A stretch of 12,129 bases of DNA from contig SMWY01000101.1 of assembly GCA_004356555.1 (NCBI GenBank), positions 1 to 12,129 on the forward strand, read 5' to 3'. The DNA is from Candidatus Dadabacteria bacterium. GTDB taxonomy: Bacteria > Desulfobacterota_D > UBA1144 > Nemesobacterales > UBA2774. Below the pieces are notes generated by a model. That model was not told the DNA's origin, made no database searches, and saw only the letters and a program-made list of their open reading frames with translations. Positions 1 through 7,290 of the stretch are shown here, in pieces. Both the position numbers and the translations under genes were made by a program. How positions within the stretch are numbered: the first letter of the stretch is position 1; each line of letters starts with the position of its first letter.

Positions 1-1
1 A

Positions 2-532
2 GAAGAACATGCCAAAAAAGTAAATAGCAGGGTCTTTCCAGGCTCGCAAGGCGGACCATTAATGCATGCTATCGCAGCAAAAGCAGTGGCGTTCAAAGAG
101 GCTCTAACGCCTGAGTTTATAGAATATCAAAATCAAATAGTCAAAAACGCTAAGTATCTAGGGGAATGCATGTTGGAGGCAGGATTCAATCTTGTTTCAG
201 GCGGTACAGATACTCACCTGGTACTAATTGATCTAAGAGAAACTGAACTTACCGGCAAGATAGCAGAGGACACATTAGAGCTTGCAGGTATAACTGTAAA
301 CAAGAACGCGATTCCATTTGACCCGCATCCTCCGACAATTACTAGCGGTATAAGGATCGGAACTCCTGCGATTACAACAAGGGGTATGAAGGAAGATGAA
401 ATGGGAGTTATCGCCGGATTTATTAATGAGGCACTAATAAACATCGACAACGAAAAAGTTCTTTCACGAATAAAAGATGATGTAAGGGAACTTTGCAATA
501 AATTTCCAATGTATAAGGACAGGCTCGTATAG
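2..532 (+). CDS. glyA: Serine hydroxymethyltransferase, C-terminal part (cut by window edge)
   Basis: PLP enzyme that converts serine and tetrahydrofolate to glycine and 5,10-methylene-tetrahydrofolate in the cytoplasm. The frame is open from base 2, so the gene enters from the left. Only about 176 residues of a family of roughly 415 are present, and the PLP-binding lysine lies outside the window. Recognition rests on the family segment [20 protein letters not shown] near the start, then [14 protein letters not shown] and [16 protein letters not shown], which holds the conserved arginine expected to bind the substrate carboxylate. The Met at base 62 is internal to the VFPG...LMH motif and is not the true start. 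The stop codon at 530-532 is directly followed by the nrdR ATG, so the two are probably co-transcribed. Identification is secure. Confidence 0.96.
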   Translation, partial: EEHAKKVNSRVFPGSQGGPLMHAIAAKAVAFKEALTPEFIEYQNQIVKNAKYLGECMLEAGFNLVSGGTDTHLVLIDLRETELTGKIAEDTLELAGITVNKNAIPFDPHPPTITSGIRIGTPAITTRGMKEDEMGVIAGFINEALINIDNEKVLSRIKDDVRELCNKFPMYKDRLV

Positions 533-1069
533 ATGAAATGCCCATTTTGCTCCAGCTTAGAAAGTAAGGTTATCGACTCGCGTCTCACGAAGGAAGAAAC
601 ATCCATAAGAAGACGGAGGGAATGCCTTGACTGTAAAAGGCGCTTCACGACATATGAGAGAGTGGAAGAAGTAGAACTCCTGATTGTTAAGAAAGATGGG
701 GGTAGAGAACCTTTTGATCGAAGCAAAATATTGACCGGAATGATAAAAGCCTGTGAGAAGAGACCTATAAGCATGGACGTAATCGAAAGCTTTGTCTCGT
801 CTCTTGAAAGAGAGCTGCAAGAAAGAGGAGATAGAGAAGTAGATAGCCGCGAGATTGGCGAGAGAGTTATAAAAAAACTCTACGAAACAGATGAAGTCGC
901 TTATGTAAGGTTTGCATCAGTATATAGATCATTTAAAGATGTGAATCAATTTATGTCTGAATTAAAAGAACTCCTAAAAGATAAGGGATTAGAAAGCAAG
1001 AATTTAGGTAAATCCACTGACATTAAGACGCCTCCCTTATCTATAATTAAAGACAAAACCGAGAAATAA
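533..1069 (+). CDS. nrdR: Transcriptional repressor NrdR
   Basis: Zinc-ribbon and ATP-cone repressor that senses ATP/dATP and binds NrdR boxes upstream of ribonucleotide reductase genes. The N-terminus has the zinc ribbon with Cys3, Cys6, Cys31 and Cys34 (CPFC and CLDC) and the family string SKVIDSR. The basic segment RRRREC follows, and an ATP-cone domain spans roughly residues 49-139, ending in the typical [14 protein letters not shown]. At 178 residues it is about 25-30 longer than the usual ~150. The extra length is a lysine-rich C-terminal tail from about residue 150. The ATG abuts the glyA stop, and a weak AAGGA lies about 13 bases upstream inside glyA, which suggests translational coupling. 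No ribonucleotide reductase gene lies in the window, so its target is elsewhere. No NrdR-box pair was seen here. Confidence 0.95.
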   Translation: MKCPFCSSLESKVIDSRLTKEETSIRRRRECLDCKRRFTTYERVEEVELLIVKKDGGREPFDRSKILTGMIKACEKRPISMDVIESFVSSLERELQERGDREVDSREIGERVIKKLYETDEVAYVRFASVYRSFKDVNQFMSELKELLKDKGLESKNLGKSTDIKTPPLSIIKDKTEK

Positions 1070-1824
1070 TGCTTATTGACAGCCATGCTCATTTAGTTTC
1101 TTTAGAGAACCTACCAGAAGTATTACAGAGAGCCCAAGAGAATAATATCAACAAAATCGTCTCTATATCCTCGGATATCCCCTCGACTGAAGCTACAATC
1201 TCATTAGCTGAAGAATATGATTACATATTTGCTACGACAGGCGTACATCCTCATTCTGCAGATCAAATGAGTGAAGAGGTGCTTATAGGAATTGACCATT
1301 TTGCAGAAAATGACAAAGTCGTAGCTATTGGTGAGACGGGGCTTGATTATTTTTATATGAATTCTGAAAAAGAAGTACAAATAGACTCATTCACTGAGCA
1401 CATTCGTCTGGGAAAAAAGCACAATCTTCCTATAATCATTCATGTCCGCAACGCCGATCAGGATATGATCGAAATTTTAACTAAGGAAAGCGCTGCGGAT
1501 ACTCCCGGCGTTATTCATTGTTTCACTGGAGATTATGATACCGCAAAGAAATATTTAGACCTAGGCTATTATATTTCTTTTTCAGGAATCGTGACTTATA
1601 AGAGATCTGAAGAATTAAGGGAAGCGGCAAAAAAAATCCCCAAGGATAAAATACTTATTGAAACCGACTCCCCCTATCTTGCCCCGGTTCCCCACAGAGG
1701 GAAACCAAATGAGCCCTCTTATGTAAAACATGTGGCTGAGACAATCTCTGATGTGAGGGGAATATCATTTGATGAGATTGCAGAAATAACTAAAGCTAAC
1801 GCCGAGAAACTATTTAGAATCTAA
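1069..1824 (+). CDS. tatD: TatD-family metal-dependent deoxyribonuclease
   Basis: TIM-barrel metal-dependent hydrolase of the TatD/YcfH family. Characterised members are 3'-5' exonucleases or DNases. The metal ligands expected for the family are all present: His6 and His8 in DSHAHL, Glu89 in GETGLDY, His125 in IIHVRNAD, His150 in IHCFTG and Asp200 in ETDSPYLAP. Length (251) is normal and there is no signal peptide, so it is cytoplasmic. The start shares one base with the nrdR stop (TAATG), a sign of coupled translation. The exact paralogue (TatD, YcfH or YjjV) cannot be told from sequence alone; DSPYLAPVPHRGKPNEP fits the YcfH/YabD type best. Confidence is high for the family and moderate for the symbol. 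Confidence 0.9.
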   Translation: MLIDSHAHLVSLENLPEVLQRAQENNINKIVSISSDIPSTEATISLAEEYDYIFATTGVHPHSADQMSEEVLIGIDHFAENDKVVAIGETGLDYFYMNSEKEVQIDSFTEHIRLGKKHNLPIIIHVRNADQDMIEILTKESAADTPGVIHCFTGDYDTAKKYLDLGYYISFSGIVTYKRSEELREAAKKIPKDKILIETDSPYLAPVPHRGKPNEPSYVKHVAETISDVRGISFDEIAEITKANAEKLFRI

Positions 1825-1871
1825 AACCGTCATTTTATTTATGCATAGTGAATTATTTGTAAGAGGATTGC

Positions 1872-2828
1872 ATGTCTAAAAAACCAATAATCGGCATTAC
1901 AATGGGAGATCCGAACGGAATTGGACCAGAGGTAATTGTCAAAGCGCTTTCCTGTGCAGAGATACGGGGGTTATGTGAAACTGTAGTATTCGGAAATGCC
2001 GAGATTATACAGATGGTAGCAAATAATAGTGGTTTAAAAACAAATATTAAGATAGAGGATTGCTCGAATTTCGGCAAAGACGACTTAAACCCCGGCGCGG
2101 TAGACAGGAAAGCGGGGCAGGCTAGTCTGGATTATATAAGCACCGCAGTTAACTCAGCTCAGGAAGGAGTTATTGATGCTGTAGTTACGGCGCCAATAAG
2201 TAAAGAATCGACTCACCTTGCAGGATCAGTCTATCCCGGACATACCGAGATGCTACAAGATCTTACTGGAGCAGACAATGCTGTAATGATGTTTGAAGGG
2301 AGCAAGTTCAAAGTAATGCTCGTAACTATACACACCGCTCTTTCAAACGTCCCGGGACTTATTACTAAAGACAGAGTAATCTCAACTATTTGTATCGCCC
2401 ACGACTCCCTTAAGGACCTCTTCAATATACGAGACCCTAAAATAGTGGCTTGCGGGCTTAATCCGCACGCCGGGGAATCGGGTGCGTTCGGGAAAGAAGA
2501 GATCAATCACATAATACCGGCAGTAAAAGAAGCTAGGAAAATGGGAATTAATATAGAAGGCCCGCTGCCCGCCGACACTTTATTTTATTATGCCAACCAG
2601 GGAAAATGGGACGCTGTAGTAGCAATGTATCATGATCAGGGATTAATCCCTTTTAAAATGCTCTCATTTGATGAGGGTGTAAACATTACACTTGGCCTTC
2701 CGATAATAAGGACTTCACCTGATCACGGAACCGCATTTGATATTGCATGGAAAGGAAAGGCCGATCCTTCGAGCATGATTCAGGCTATAAAAGTAGCTGC
2801 GCAGCTCGCAATCAATAAATCAGCTTAA
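1872..2828 (+). CDS. pdxA: 4-hydroxythreonine-4-phosphate dehydrogenase
   Basis: NAD-dependent enzyme of the DXP-dependent vitamin B6 pathway. It oxidises 4-phosphohydroxy-L-threonine, whose product is condensed by PdxJ to pyridoxine 5'-phosphate. Visible family motifs are GDPNGIGPE (residues 12-20), TAPISK (106-111), YPGHTEML (121-128), HTAL with His154, NPHAGE with His199 and YHDQG with His254. The three histidines match the metal ligands of the family. Length (318) is normal. An AGAGGA ribosome binding site sits just before the ATG. The 47-base gap after tatD has no clear terminator, so the gene may belong to the glyA-nrdR-tatD run. PLP is the cofactor of GlyA and of the aminotransferase downstream in the window. 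Its last 9 bases overlap the end of the opposite-strand sirtuin gene. Confidence 0.96.
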   Translation: MSKKPIIGITMGDPNGIGPEVIVKALSCAEIRGLCETVVFGNAEIIQMVANNSGLKTNIKIEDCSNFGKDDLNPGAVDRKAGQASLDYISTAVNSAQEGVIDAVVTAPISKESTHLAGSVYPGHTEMLQDLTGADNAVMMFEGSKFKVMLVTIHTALSNVPGLITKDRVISTICIAHDSLKDLFNIRDPKIVACGLNPHAGESGAFGKEEINHIIPAVKEARKMGINIEGPLPADTLFYYANQGKWDAVVAMYHDQGLIPFKMLSFDEGVNITLGLPIIRTSPDHGTAFDIAWKGKADPSSMIQAIKVAAQLAINKSA

Positions 2829-3572
2829 TGTTCTGTTAGATGTGAAAAGTAAAGGGAGTATTTCCCCGGATTTTTCGCGGATCACTATATCATAAAGACC
2901 CGAGCTTGGAGTTTCTTCAGGGTTAATTTCAATGACAGTTTTATCTGTTTGCTTAGCCACAAGTCCCATCGAAGCAGCAGGCTCAACTACTCCTGATGTC
3001 CCGATAATAAGCATTACATGACACTCTTCTATTGCTTTGAGCACCTTGTCTATTAGAGACATTTCGATCATCTCACCAAACCATACTACATTTGGTCTGC
3101 CCATTTCACCACATTTCTTGCATTTGGGAGGCAACTCAGCTAGCGGCACATCAAAGTTTTGTTCAATATCTCCGCATTTGGTGCACCTTATCTGCCACAA
3201 ATTGCCGTGCATTTCAGTAACATTGCTGCTCCCCGCCATCTGGTGAAGACCATCGATGTTTTGTGTAACCAGAGTAAGATTTGGCACATTGTTTTCTAAT
3301 TCGGCCAGTGCGTAATGCCCGGGATTAGGTTTGGCATCTTTTACAGCATTTCTTCTCCAGTCATACCATTCCCATACTAGTTTCGGGTCTTTCCAAAACG
3401 CTTCAGGGGTCGCAAGCTCTTCGGGTCTGTAATTTTGCCAAAGCCCCTCCTGCCCCCTGAATGTTGGGACACCACTCTCAGAAGAAATCCCGGCTCCCGT
3501 TAGAACTACTATATTGGAGGCGCTTTCCACTACTTCCCGTGCTTGTACAACTTTTTCTTCGGTTTCAGTCAT
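2820..3572 (-). CDS. cobB: NAD-dependent protein deacylase of the sirtuin family (CobB/SIRT5-like)
   Basis: Sir2-family enzyme that removes acyl groups from lysine using NAD+. Motifs in order are the NAD-binding GAGISSESGVPTFRG (residues 26-40), TQNIDGLH (103-110), the catalytic His122 in MHGN, the zinc ligands Cys130/Cys133 and Cys151/Cys154, and NVVWFGE. The segment WEWYDWRR supplies Tyr70 and Arg73 in a YxxR arrangement. In SIRT5 and E. coli CobB this binds the negative charge of succinyl or malonyl groups, so desuccinylase/demalonylase activity is likely; this is inferred from the motif. Length (250) is typical of short bacterial sirtuins. A moderate AAAGAG site precedes the ATG. The gene ends inside the 3' end of pdxA on the opposite strand, with no room for a separate terminator. 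Confidence 0.93.
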   Translation of the reverse strand: MTETEEKVVQAREVVESASNIVVLTGAGISSESGVPTFRGQEGLWQNYRPEELATPEAFWKDPKLVWEWYDWRRNAVKDAKPNPGHYALAELENNVPNLTLVTQNIDGLHQMAGSSNVTEMHGNLWQIRCTKCGDIEQNFDVPLAELPPKCKKCGEMGRPNVVWFGEMIEMSLIDKVLKAIEECHVMLIIGTSGVVEPAASMGLVAKQTDKTVIEINPEETPSSGLYDIVIREKSGEILPLLFTSNRTLS

Positions 3573-3658
3573 AAAAATCTCTTTATTAATATAAGTCTAT
3601 CATTCTATTTGAGAGTTTATATACTATGAATCTTAATCACAAACTTAAAGGGAAATTT

Positions 3659-4792
3659 TCACCGAGGCCGCTTCATGGGATATACAATTTTAGCCTGTGC
3701 GATAGAATCCGGATAAACGATAACTTTCTCACCTTTTTGCCACTGTACTACAACCATCTTATGCCCTATCTGATTGCCGTTAGAATCTGTTTTGAAATCC
3801 CCGTAGAATGTTCTAAACTGAGCTCCCTTGGCGACTTCTCTGAGCGCTAAATCATCTAAAGTTCCGGCCTCCTGAATACACTTCTCTATTATTATTCCGA
3901 CATTGTATCCCTGTGCGGCTACGAAATCGGGCGCTTTGCTGTATACAGACACAAATTTTGAAAAGAATTCCTCAGGTGTTGGCCCTATATCGGGGCTTAT
4001 TTGTATTCCTTTTTCCCATTGGGGAGAAGATAAGAAGCCTTCGGATGCGTCCCCAAATTGATCCTTAAACAGTTTTATTGAAGCAACTATAAACCCTGCT
4101 GCTTTTGAGTAGATCCCTTCTGCCATCATCTGCCCTGCTAGAGCAAGATCATCTTCTGCACGCCCCATTCCAAGAATTAGATCGGCTTCATAGTCTCTGA
4201 GAGTATCAAGGAAGCCAGAAAAATCCTTAGTTCCCGAAATAAACTTAAACTCCTTAACGTCAAATCCCCTCTCTTCCCCATATAGCTTAGCCCCATTTGC
4301 AACGCGAGTTGAAAATCCGCTGTTCACGGCACTGAACGCAGCAATTCTCCTAGCGTTAGGATCCTCTTTTCTTACAACTTCTATTATTCCGGCTGCATAC
4401 TGGCTCGCGGGGGTAATAGAGCTTATTACGTTTTTAAAGTTCCTCTCCTCTATCTCATCAGTAGCGCCGCCGTGATTCCATAGAGTCTTATTGTGCTCTT
4501 CGGCAACTTCAGAGGCGGCCAGAGCAAGTGAGCTTGAATAAGGCCCTAAAAGTAGATCAACCTCATCTTCTAAAATTAATTTTTCCGTAATAGCTCTACA
4601 TCTATCTACTGAACTTTCGTCATCGGAATAGATAAACTCTACAGGCAGGCGCGCATCTAAGTCTTTTATGAAAATTCCGCCCTGAGCATTAATTTCCCGA
4701 ACCCAAAGCTTTACCCCTTCAAAGCTTTCTTTGCCTTGAATTGAATAATTTCCTGTGAGTGAGATCGGAAGACCAAGTTTTATTTTATTCAT
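3659..4792 (-). CDS. LivK-like (branched-chain amino acid type) substrate-binding protein, no signal peptide
   Basis: Type I periplasmic-binding fold of the LivK/AmiC family (COG0683-like), 377 residues. Family features are an immediate start on the first strand with LGLPISLTGNYS (residues 7-17), NAQGGI (35-40), YSDDES (55-60) and the ligand-loop-like GPYSSSLA (83-90). Members bind amino acids, amides or urea for ABC importers or for sensors. Unusually, the protein begins directly at the mature domain. There is no hydrophobic leader, and an in-frame TAA (bases 4802-4804) lies four codons upstream of the ATG, so no longer start is available. No permease or ATPase gene is adjacent. The ATG has no strong ribosome binding site. 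It could be a cytoplasmic sensor similar in principle to AmiC, or a solute-binding protein that lost its leader. The substrate is unknown. Confidence 0.82.
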   Translation of the reverse strand: MNKIKLGLPISLTGNYSIQGKESFEGVKLWVREINAQGGIFIKDLDARLPVEFIYSDDESSVDRCRAITEKLILEDEVDLLLGPYSSSLALAASEVAEEHNKTLWNHGGATDEIEERNFKNVISSITPASQYAAGIIEVVRKEDPNARRIAAFSAVNSGFSTRVANGAKLYGEERGFDVKEFKFISGTKDFSGFLDTLRDYEADLILGMGRAEDDLALAGQMMAEGIYSKAAGFIVASIKLFKDQFGDASEGFLSSPQWEKGIQISPDIGPTPEEFFSKFVSVYSKAPDFVAAQGYNVGIIIEKCIQEAGTLDDLALREVAKGAQFRTFYGDFKTDSNGNQIGHKMVVVQWQKGEKVIVYPDSIAQAKIVYPMKRPR

Positions 4793-4860
4793 GAGTAGTA
4801 ATTACACCCACACTTTACGCTAAACCCGCAAATGTACGCAGCAATTTTATAATGAACGAT

Positions 4861-4889
4861 AAAAAGAGATAATTCCAGGTGGGACCAGG
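4861..4889 (-). terminator. Weak terminator-like hairpin after the aminotransferase gene
   Basis: Read on the minus strand, CCTGGTCCCACCTGG (bases 4889-4875) can fold with five GC-rich pairs plus one T-T mismatch around a CCC loop. It starts one base after the stop codon. A T-rich stretch (TCTCTTTTT, 4869-4861) follows after a few bases. The stem is short and the T-run is displaced, so this is only a candidate. Confidence 0.28.
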
Positions 4890-4890
4890 C

Positions 4891-6084
4891 TTAAGAGAGT
4901 TTTTTTACCGCTTCTGTAATCCTTTCCATCCCCTTGATGATATCATCCATGGAGGTTGCATAGGAGATTCTTACATGGTCATCAGAACCAAATGCAACTC
5001 CAGGTACAACGGCCACTTTGGCTTCCTCGAGAATAAATTCAGTAAAGTCGAGTGAGTCCTTTATAACCTTTCCATTGAAAGCTTTGCCGAAGTATCCGGA
5101 TATATTGGGGAATACATAAAAAGCCCCCTGCGGGCTGAAGCAGCTAATTTCAGGAATGTCGTTTAGCTTCTGAACAATGTAGTTTTTTCTTTGCTCAAAC
5201 TCTTTAGTTCTATCCTCAATAATTTGGTGTGGACCGGTAAAAGCGGCAACTGCAGCCCACTGAGAAATCGAAGTAGGGTTTGATGTGGATTGTCCTTGGA
5301 GCTTACTCATTGCACTAATTACTCCCTTGTCACCGGCAGCGTAGCCTATTCTCCATCCGGTCATGGAATAGGTCTTTGATACACCATTTACAAGAATAGT
5401 AGACTTTTTAATATCTTCCCCTAATGAGGCAACAGGAACGTGCTTGAAGCCGTTATAAATAATCTTCTCATATATCTCATCTGAAATTATTATAAGGCCC
5501 GCGTCCATCGCGACATCCACGATTGCTCTTAACTCCTGTTCATTATAAGTAGCCCCCGTTGGATTTGAAGGATAGTTCAAAATTAGAGCTCTTGTATTTG
5601 AATTTATATGATTTTTAAGGTCTTGGGGATTAATTTTAAATCCCTCGGATTCTTTAGTATCCAGGATTACGGGCGTTGCCTCTGCAAGCTTTATCTGCTC
5701 CGGGTAAGAAACCCAGTAAGGTGCTGGAATAATAACCTCGTCCCCACTTTCAAAAAGCACTTGCGTCACATTGTAGAGCGTATGTTTAGCACCTACCGAT
5801 ACAATAATCTCAGACTTCTCGTACTCAAGATTATGATCTTCTTTTAATCTGTGAATAATCGCGTCTTTTAATTCATCTATACCGCCGACTCCGGTATATT
5901 TTGTCATACCTTCATTAATAGCTCGAATGCCACCTTCTTTAACATGATCCGGGCTGTCAAAATCAGGCTCCCCCGCTCCAAATCCGATTACATCCACTCC
6001 CTGGGATTTAAGTGCTTTTGCTTTTGCCGTTATAGTTAGAGTTGCCGAAGGTTGCAGTCTTTGCGCGCGTACAGACAATTTCAT
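4891..6084 (-). CDS. aspC: Aspartate aminotransferase, class I (subgroup 1-beta type)
   Basis: PLP-dependent transaminase, expected to interconvert aspartate and 2-oxoglutarate with oxaloacetate and glutamate in the cytoplasm. Fold-type I motifs are GAGEPDFDSP (37-45), the cofactor loop at about 97-101, NYPSNPTG (170-177), SDEIYEKIIY (201-210), the Schiff-base Lys237 in GVSKTYSMTGWRIGY and a C-terminal HVRISYATS with the carboxylate-binding arginine. Lys100 in SVGAKHTLYN lines up with the lysine that gives Thermus-type aspartate aminotransferases their preference for acidic substrates. This supports aspartate, and possibly prephenate, as substrate. Length (397) is normal. An AGGAGG site (6096-6101) overlaps the coaD stop codon, 11 bases before the ATG, so the gene is the third of rsmD-coaD-aspC. 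The symbol aatA would be equally valid. Confidence 0.92.
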   Translation of the reverse strand: MKLSVRAQRLQPSATLTITAKAKALKSQGVDVIGFGAGEPDFDSPDHVKEGGIRAINEGMTKYTGVGGIDELKDAIIHRLKEDHNLEYEKSEIIVSVGAKHTLYNVTQVLFESGDEVIIPAPYWVSYPEQIKLAEATPVILDTKESEGFKINPQDLKNHINSNTRALILNYPSNPTGATYNEQELRAIVDVAMDAGLIIISDEIYEKIIYNGFKHVPVASLGEDIKKSTILVNGVSKTYSMTGWRIGYAAGDKGVISAMSKLQGQSTSNPTSISQWAAVAAFTGPHQIIEDRTKEFEQRKNYIVQKLNDIPEISCFSPQGAFYVFPNISGYFGKAFNGKVIKDSLDFTEFILEEAKVAVVPGVAFGSDDHVRISYATSMDDIIKGMERITEAVKKLS

Positions 6085-6095
6085 AGAGTATAAAT

Positions 6096-6101
6096 CCTCC
6101 T
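6096..6101 (-). promoter_or_regulatory. Strong Shine-Dalgarno overlapping the coaD stop codon
   Basis: The minus-strand AGGAGG lies 11 bases before the aminotransferase ATG and overlaps the coaD TAG (6100-6102). It supports the chosen start and suggests coupled translation of the two genes. Confidence 0.75.
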
Positions 6102-6582
6102 AACTTCTTAAAAGCTTTTCCCTTAATCTTGTTTCTACAATTTCTGGAACCATATGTGAGGCTGATCCATTTAACGATACAACTTCTTTTATTACAGAAG
6201 AGCTTATATGTGAGAACTCACTGTCCGTTACCATAAATACGGTTTCAAGCTCAGAGCTCAGAGTTTTATTGGCAAGGGCCATCTGCATCTCAAATTCAAA
6301 ATCGGAAACAGTCCTCATTCCCCTCAGCACTACATTTGTGCCCATCTTTTTTATATATTCTACTAACAGTCCCTCAAAATAATCCACTTTCACATCGTCT
6401 CTGTTTTTAAATACCTCATTTAATATCTCGACTCTTTCTGCGACTGTGAAAATAGTTTTTTTAGAAGTATTATGTGCAACGGCTACTATAATCTGATCGA
6501 AGACCTTTACACTACGTTCGATAATATTTTCATGCCCATATGTAAAGGGGTCAAAGGATCCCGGATAGATTGCAATTTTCAT
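6100..6582 (-). CDS. coaD: Phosphopantetheine adenylyltransferase
   Basis: Transfers AMP from ATP to 4'-phosphopantetheine to give dephospho-CoA, the penultimate step of CoA synthesis, in the cytoplasm. Clear nucleotidyltransferase signatures are YPGSFDPFTYGH (residues 6-17, with the TxGH nucleotide-binding motif), LRGMRTVSDFEFEMQMA (86-102) and HISSSVIKE (125-133). Length (160) is exactly that expected. The start lies two bases after the rsmD stop. An AGGAAGGGTG stretch inside the end of rsmD serves as ribosome binding site. The pair rsmD-coaD is a very common bacterial neighbourhood, and the two genes are surely co-transcribed. Confidence 0.97.
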   Translation of the reverse strand: MKIAIYPGSFDPFTYGHENIIERSVKVFDQIIVAVAHNTSKKTIFTVAERVEILNEVFKNRDDVKVDYFEGLLVEYIKKMGTNVVLRGMRTVSDFEFEMQMALANKTLSSELETVFMVTDSEFSHISSSVIKEVVSLNGSASHMVPEIVETRLREKLLRS

Positions 6583-6584
6583 AA

Positions 6585-7133
6585 TTATTCACCCTTCCTG
6601 AAATAACTAACATGTGTACCTCCAAATCGCTTAGTAGTTCTCTTAAAACCTGGTGGCGTATCTTCAATTTTGTGGTCGTGCTCTATTACAATAAGCCCTT
6701 CTTCATCCAATAATTCAGAGACATCAAGTATAAAATCCTTCACCTCAAGATCATCATATAGCTTATAGGGCGGATCAATGAATATTAGGTCGAAAATCCG
6801 CTTTTTGTTCCTGATCCTTGATAAAGCTTCTTTATAGTGAGAGCAAATAGGTGTCGCTTTATCTAAAAAACCGCAGCGTGTGTAATTTTCATTCAGTATC
6901 TTAAAAACTGACGGATCCTTTTCAATAAAAGTCACATGCTCCGCCCCTCGGCTAAGAGACTCAATACCTAGCCCACCCGAGCCGGCAAATATATCGAGAA
7001 CTTTCACACCTGAAATATCACCCAGAGTGTCAAAGATCGATTTCTTGACCCTACTTGTCGTAGGGCGAATCTTTTGCCCCTTAGGAACCTTGAGCTTTCT
7101 GCCCTTTATAGTTCCCGTTAATACATGCAACAT
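6585..7133 (-). CDS. rsmD: 16S rRNA (guanine-966-N2) methyltransferase
   Basis: SAM-dependent methyltransferase that modifies G966 (E. coli numbering) of 16S rRNA during 30S assembly. The N-terminus has the family segment GTIKGRKLKVPKGQKIRPTT with SRVKKSIFDTL. The SAM-binding loop is VLDIFAGSGGLGIESLSRGA (45-64), and the catalytic motif is DPPY (120-123). Length (182) is normal. It heads the rsmD-coaD-aspC operon. No Shine-Dalgarno precedes the ATG; instead a TATAAC lies seven bases upstream, so the message may be leaderless. A TTG two codons in reading order after the window's N-terminal Met region (second codon) could also initiate, which would change the protein by one residue only. Confidence 0.95.
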   Translation of the reverse strand: MLHVLTGTIKGRKLKVPKGQKIRPTTSRVKKSIFDTLGDISGVKVLDIFAGSGGLGIESLSRGAEHVTFIEKDPSVFKILNENYTRCGFLDKATPICSHYKEALSRIRNKKRIFDLIFIDPPYKLYDDLEVKDFILDVSELLDEEGLIVIEHDHKIEDTPPGFKRTTKRFGGTHVSYFRKGE

Positions 7134-7140
7134 AAGGTTT

Positions 7141-7171
7141 GTTATACTACCATGGAAGCTTTTTTTGGCAA
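7141..7171 (-). promoter_or_regulatory. Candidate rsmD operon promoter, close to the start codon
   Basis: On the minus strand, TTGCCA (7171-7166, five of six matches to the -35 consensus) is followed 19 bases later by TATAAC (7146-7141, five of six to -10). An alternative -10, TAGTAT (7149-7144), gives a 16-base spacer. Either would place the transcript start within about five bases of the rsmD ATG at 7133. The pairing is tentative because neither spacer is the ideal 17. Confidence 0.4.
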
Positions 7172-7188
7172 CGAAATTCGACTTTTCT

Positions 7189-7257
7189 AAATTGTTGCAT
7201 TGACAATTTTAAAAACCACTTTGTCTGAGACAATTTATCAGTTTTAATATATATAAC
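7189..7257 (+). promoter_or_regulatory. Candidate promoter with two operator-like palindromes before the PA2779-like operon
   Basis: Two perfect dyads lie in an AT-rich leader: AAATTGT/ACAATTT (7189-7195 and 7203-7209, 7-base spacer) and TTGTCT-G-AGACAA (7221-7233). Both share a TTGT...ACAA frame, and their centres are 28 bases apart. The octamer GACAATTT occurs twice (7202-7209, 7229-7236). TTGACA (7200-7205) overlaps the first dyad but lacks a good -10. TTGTCT (7221-7226) with TAATAT (7245-7250, 18-base spacer) is a weak promoter pair, and TATAAC (7252-7257) is another -10 candidate. Control of the downstream operon, and perhaps of rsmD, by a dimeric regulator is inferred. Confidence 0.4.
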
Positions 7258-7276
7258 TTTTTACAACCCACTAGAA

Positions 7277-7283
7277 AAAGGAG
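7277..7283 (+). promoter_or_regulatory. Strong Shine-Dalgarno for the PA2779-like gene
   Basis: AAAGGAG lies seven bases before the ATG at 7291, an ideal distance. It fixes the start of the first gene of the operon and contrasts with the weak or absent sites in front of the next two genes, which suggests those depend on coupling. Confidence 0.8.
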
Positions 7284-7290
7284 CCCAAGG

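Noticed and set aside
214..774. 186-residue minus-strand open frame across glyA/nrdR
   Set aside because: It is the antisense of two secure coding regions; the product is Ser/Leu-rich with no motif.
3573..3658. Promoter or terminator between the LivK-like and sirtuin genes
   Set aside because: The segment is AT-rich with several TATA-like strings but no -35/-10 pair at good spacing and no stable hairpin.
3626..3850. 74-residue plus-strand open frame starting in the gap after the LivK-like gene
   Set aside because: Most of it is antisense to the LivK-like gene and it has no ribosome binding site; composition gives no support.
4793..4870. Possible lost signal peptide upstream of the LivK-like gene (a frame reading IIKLLRTFAGLA)
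   Set aside because: The frame lacks an ATG, is short, hits a stop and differs from the gene frame; there is not enough evidence for a frameshift.
7200..7205. Perfect TTGACA -35 box
   Set aside because: No acceptable -10 hexamer occurs 16-18 bases downstream, so it was not called as a promoter by itself; it is part of the first palindrome.
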